From: Gemmatimonadota bacterium
GTDB lineage: Bacteria > Gemmatimonadota > Gemmatimonadetes > Gemmatimonadales > GWC2-71-9
DNA length: 64,000 nucleotides
Reading direction: 5' to 3'
NCBI GenBank assembly: GCA_003222135.1
Contig: QHUM01000059.1
Span: forward strand, 1 to 64,000
Part shown: in pieces, positions 61,193-64,000 of the stretch
Numbering within the stretch: position 1 is the stretch's first letter
How the letters are laid out: each line of letters begins with the position of its first letter
Translations under genes and position numbers: made by a program
Notes under the pieces: generated by a model
Told to the model about the DNA's origin: nothing
Databases searched by the model: none
Seen by the model: the letters and a program-made list of their open reading frames with translations, nothing else

Positions 61193-63934
61193 ATGTCCTT
61201 CAGTCGCTATGTCTGCGCTCTCGCCGCTGCCGTGCTGCTCGGCGCCGCCCCCCTCGTCGCCCAGAAGCCGAGGCCGAAACGGCCGACGGCCGCGGCGCCC
61301 GCCGACACCACCGCTCGCCGAACGGACACGACGGCCACCGCCAAGGACTCCCTCACCCGATTCCTCGAGAGCTTCTCGCTCCGCACCCTTGGGCCCGCGG
61401 CGTACAGCGGGCGGGTGACCGCGCTCGCCGTGCCCCACACGGCCGGGCCTGCGAAGACGTTCTACATCGGCGCCGCCGGCGGCGGCGTGTGGAAGACTTC
61501 CAACGGGGGGATTACCTGGCAACCGGTCTCGGAAGGGCTGGGTGTCGAAACCATCGGCGACATCGCCGTCGCCCGCTCCGATACGAACATCGTGTGGGTG
61601 GGGACCGGGGAGAAGAACAGCCTGCGCTCGCAGTGGTGGGGCGACGGCGTCTACCGCTCCAGCGATGGCGGCGCGAAATGGACGAACATGGGGTTGAAAG
61701 ACACGCGCTCGATCGGACGGATCATCGTTCACCCCACGACCCCGGACATCGTCTACGTCGCGGCGCTCGGCCACCTCTGGGGCCCGAACCCCGAGCGCGG
61801 AATCTACAAGACGGCCGACGGTGGCAAGACGTGGACTCGGATCCTGTTCGTGAACGACACCACCGGCTTCGTGGATCTCGAGATGGACCCCGCGAATCCC
61901 GAGGTGCTCTACGCCGCCGCCTGGCACCGGCTACGCTGGGGTGGCAGCCACATGCAGGGGGCCGGGAAGGGAAGCGGGATCTACAAGACGACCGACGGTG
62001 GGAGGACGTGGACGAAGCTCACCGATCCCGCACGCAACAACGGTCTGCCGACCGACCGTCTCGGTCGCATCGGACTCGCGATAGCCGCCAAGGATCCCCG
62101 AGTCGTCTACGCCACGATTCAGGTGGATCGCGGCGTCACCGACCCGCTCCAAGGGCGCTATGGCGGCGTGTTCCGCTCGAGCGACGCGGGCGCGACGTGG
62201 ACGCAGGTGAACGACCTCCAGGCGATCCCGCACTATTACTACGACGGCATCTGGATCGACCCGGCCAACCCGGACCACGTCTGGACCGTTTCCCCGTCGC
62301 TGCTCGAGAGCAAGGACGGCGGCAAGAGCTTCGCCCCGGATTCCATGCCTCTGGTGCACGGAGATTACCACGCGCTGTGGATCGACCCCGGCGACTCGCA
62401 ACACTTGATCATCGCCAACGACGGCGGCGTGTACGTCTCACAGGACGGCGGCAAGGCGTGGGAGCACATGACGATTCCCATCGGGCAATTCTACACGGTG
62501 ATCGTCGACAGCTCGCTCACGCCGTATCAGGTGTGCGGCGGACTCCAGGACAACGGCGTCTGGTGCGGGCCCAGCCGGACCCGGGACACGCTGGGCATCA
62601 CCGACGGCGACTGGTATCCGGTGAACGGCGGGGACGGCATGTGGGTGCAGATCCCGGCGAACGACGCGTTCACGGTCTATTCCGGGTGGCAATTCGGGCA
62701 CCTGTCGCGGCTCGATTTGAAGACCTGGCAGCGCGAGGACATCACGCCGCTCGCCCTCGACGCCGGCCTGGACTCCGGGTATCCCTACAACTGGGGCTGG
62801 ACGACGCCGATCCTCGTGTCGCAGCACGACCCCACGGTCCTGTACGTGGGGGCGAACCATCTGGTCCGCATGACCCATCGCGGGGACGATTGGGACGTGC
62901 TCGGGCCCGACATGACCCGTGCGAGCCGGGAGCACCCGGCGCCCGAGGTGGGGCACACCAGCTATCACGCCGTCTTCGCGATCGCCGAGAGCCCGCGCTC
63001 GAAGGACGTAGTGTGGACCGGGTCGGATGACGGCCTCGTGTGGGTCACGCGGGACGGCGGGAAAACCTGGGCCGAGGTGAGCGCGGCCTTCCCGAAAGGC
63101 GCACCCACGTCTTGCTGGGTTGCCGCGATCGCGGCGTCCTACCACGTCGACAGTCGGGCCTACCTCGTGTACGACTGCCACCACCGCGACGACTATGCCC
63201 CGCACGTGTACCGCACCGAGGATCTCGGGAAGAGCTGGGTGGAAATCGGACATGGACTGCCGCAGGATCACGGGAGCCTCACCGTGTTCGAGGATCCCGT
63301 GAACCAGCGCGTCCTCTGGGTCGGTACGGCGAGCGGGGCCTACGTGACGCTCGACGGGGGCCAGAGCTGGCGGCGGTTCGGCAAGAACCTCCCCAACGTG
63401 CCCGTCGAGTGCCTGGCGATGTCGTTCGCGCAGCGCGACCTCGTCGTGTCGACGCACGGCCGCGGCCTGTGGATCACCAACGTCGCGGCGCTCGAAGAGA
63501 TGACCGACACGCTGCTGGCGGAAGCCGTCCACCTGTTCTCGGTCGCTCCTGCCTATCAGTACCGCCCGCGCGACACCTACCCCGATTGGGGGAGCCGGCC
63601 GTTCGTCGCAGCCAACCCGCCGCGCGGCGCGGTGATCGCGTACTACTTGAAAGAGGTGCAGCCCGAGGGCGTCAAGCTGGTCATCACGACCGCCGCGGGG
63701 GATACGATCCGCCACCTCACCGGTCCCGGCTATCCCGGCCTCCAGCGCGTGACGTGGGATTTGACGCGCGACAAGCCGCGGCCGCGCGAGCTCGGCGGCC
63801 CCACGTCACGTGATGAGTTACGCCGGGCGCCCGCCGGCGAATACGTGGTGCGGTTGACGCTCGCGAAACGACGCCTCGAGCAACGGATCGTGGTACAGGA
63901 CTGGCCCCCGGACCGCCTCGGCCGGTTGCGCTGA
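61193..63934 (+). CDS. Exported sortilin-like/BNR-repeat beta-propeller protein
   Basis: A 913-residue protein with a signal peptide (SRYVCALAAAVLLGAAPLVAQ) and a proline/threonine-rich linker. A VPS10/sortilin-type N-domain covers about residues 60-400, with Asp-box/BNR repeats visible as AGGGVWKTSNGGITW, DGVYRSSDGGAKW, RGIYKTADGGKTWTRI, SGIYKTTDGGRTW and FRSSDAGATW. The C-terminal third contains LWITNVAALEEMTD followed by a FlgD-Ig-like piece (TAAGDTIRHLTGPGYPGLQRVTWDL). Such proteins are common in Gemmatimonadota and Bacteroidota and are annotated as glycosyl hydrolases, without proof. A TAGAAT box lies about 27 nt upstream of ATG 61193. Confidence 0.88.
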   Translation: MSFSRYVCALAAAVLLGAAPLVAQKPRPKRPTAAAPADTTARRTDTTATAKDSLTRFLESFSLRTLGPAAYSGRVTALAVPHTAGPAKTFYIGAAGGGVWKTSNGGITWQPVSEGLGVETIGDIAVARSDTNIVWVGTGEKNSLRSQWWGDGVYRSSDGGAKWTNMGLKDTRSIGRIIVHPTTPDIVYVAALGHLWGPNPERGIYKTADGGKTWTRILFVNDTTGFVDLEMDPANPEVLYAAAWHRLRWGGSHMQGAGKGSGIYKTTDGGRTWTKLTDPARNNGLPTDRLGRIGLAIAAKDPRVVYATIQVDRGVTDPLQGRYGGVFRSSDAGATWTQVNDLQAIPHYYYDGIWIDPANPDHVWTVSPSLLESKDGGKSFAPDSMPLVHGDYHALWIDPGDSQHLIIANDGGVYVSQDGGKAWEHMTIPIGQFYTVIVDSSLTPYQVCGGLQDNGVWCGPSRTRDTLGITDGDWYPVNGGDGMWVQIPANDAFTVYSGWQFGHLSRLDLKTWQREDITPLALDAGLDSGYPYNWGWTTPILVSQHDPTVLYVGANHLVRMTHRGDDWDVLGPDMTRASREHPAPEVGHTSYHAVFAIAESPRSKDVVWTGSDDGLVWVTRDGGKTWAEVSAAFPKGAPTSCWVAAIAASYHVDSRAYLVYDCHHRDDYAPHVYRTEDLGKSWVEIGHGLPQDHGSLTVFEDPVNQRVLWVGTASGAYVTLDGGQSWRRFGKNLPNVPVECLAMSFAQRDLVVSTHGRGLWITNVAALEEMTDTLLAEAVHLFSVAPAYQYRPRDTYPDWGSRPFVAANPPRGAVIAYYLKEVQPEGVKLVITTAAGDTIRHLTGPGYPGLQRVTWDLTRDKPRPRELGGPTSRDELRRAPAGEYVVRLTLAKRRLEQRIVVQDWPPDRLGRLR

Positions 63935-64000
63935 CCCGCCCGTGGCCCGCGCGCCACAGCGTTGCGCGCGTCCGACTTGTGCGCGTGTGGTCTGCGTCAC
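63935..64000. other. Non-coding tail at the right edge
   Basis: A GTGGC-GCCAC dyad at 63942-63957 directly after the BNR protein stop could be part of a terminator, but there is no U-tract. No gene can be supported before the edge. Confidence 0.25.

Overview
The window is one contiguous stretch of very GC-rich, gene-dense bacterial chromosome with no rRNA, tRNA, phage, transposon or CRISPR locus that I can see. The cell is a diderm: it has a TonB-dependent receptor, an outer-membrane barrel protein and several lipobox proteins. The gene mix (exported FlgO/TPR proteins with a mature N-terminus like AQCPDGxxPPC, a sortilin/BNR-repeat exported protein, a POT transporter, DbpA-domain protein, many ATGA/GTGA gene overlaps) suggests Gemmatimonadota or a close relative. 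That assignment is inference from gene style, not from a marker gene.

Layout. 1-2.1 kb: partial gene, M20 dipeptidase, sulfite-oxidase-like molybdoenzyme. 2.1-8.8 kb (minus): a self-contained lipA-pdhA-pdhB-pdhC-lpd-(membrane protein)-lipB operon that builds pyruvate dehydrogenase and also makes and attaches its lipoyl cofactor. 8.8-11 kb: zinc-ribbon membrane protein and glycine oxidase ThiO. 11-16.8 kb (minus): hybrid histidine kinase, GT4 glycosyltransferase, a GT2-DUF3108 fusion and a deoxyhypusine-synthase-like protein. 17.5-22.3 kb (minus): lipoprotein, TonB receptor, two small exported proteins, a glutamine-amidotransferase-like hydrolase and an SCP2-like protein. 22.4-27.5 kb (plus): FmdB zinc ribbon, coiled-coil protein, DUF1028, RemA-like protein, POT transporter, MBL hydrolase. 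27.5-33.2 kb (minus): complete Opp-type peptide ABC transporter. 33.2-39 kb (minus): gcvH-gcvP-lipM-like, coaE with an extra domain, tdk. 39.2-45.3 kb: HU, degenerate DEAD-box/DbpA protein, aminotransferase, M24 peptidase, two methyltransferases. 45.3-51.9 kb (plus): a tight NurA-HerA-Mre11(SbcD)-Rad50(SbcC) cluster, the layout known mainly from archaeal DNA-end resection. 51.8-54.7 kb: GNAT, ArsB/NhaD-type carrier, outer-membrane protein. 54.8-61.1 kb (minus): four tandem exported FlgO/TPR paralogs. 61.2-63.9 kb: large BNR-repeat exported protein.

Two features run through the whole window. First, short tandem repeats with mostly 7-bp units (CTCCCGT, GGCTGAC, CTTGCGG, GCGGATT families, plus a 10-bp family) sit between genes and also inside coding frames of housekeeping genes; the GCGGATT family twice forms long inverted pairs, and a separate 25-27 bp element occurs three times. 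Second, several operon-leading genes lack a Shine-Dalgarno sequence and have a -10-like box only about 9-11 nt before the start codon, suggesting leaderless transcripts.

The strongest candidate for an unusual biological system is the NurA-HerA-Mre11-Rad50 cluster, which carries a non-canonical HerA P-loop and an Mre11 that lacks one metal-binding histidine. The exported four-paralog FlgO/TPR array is second.
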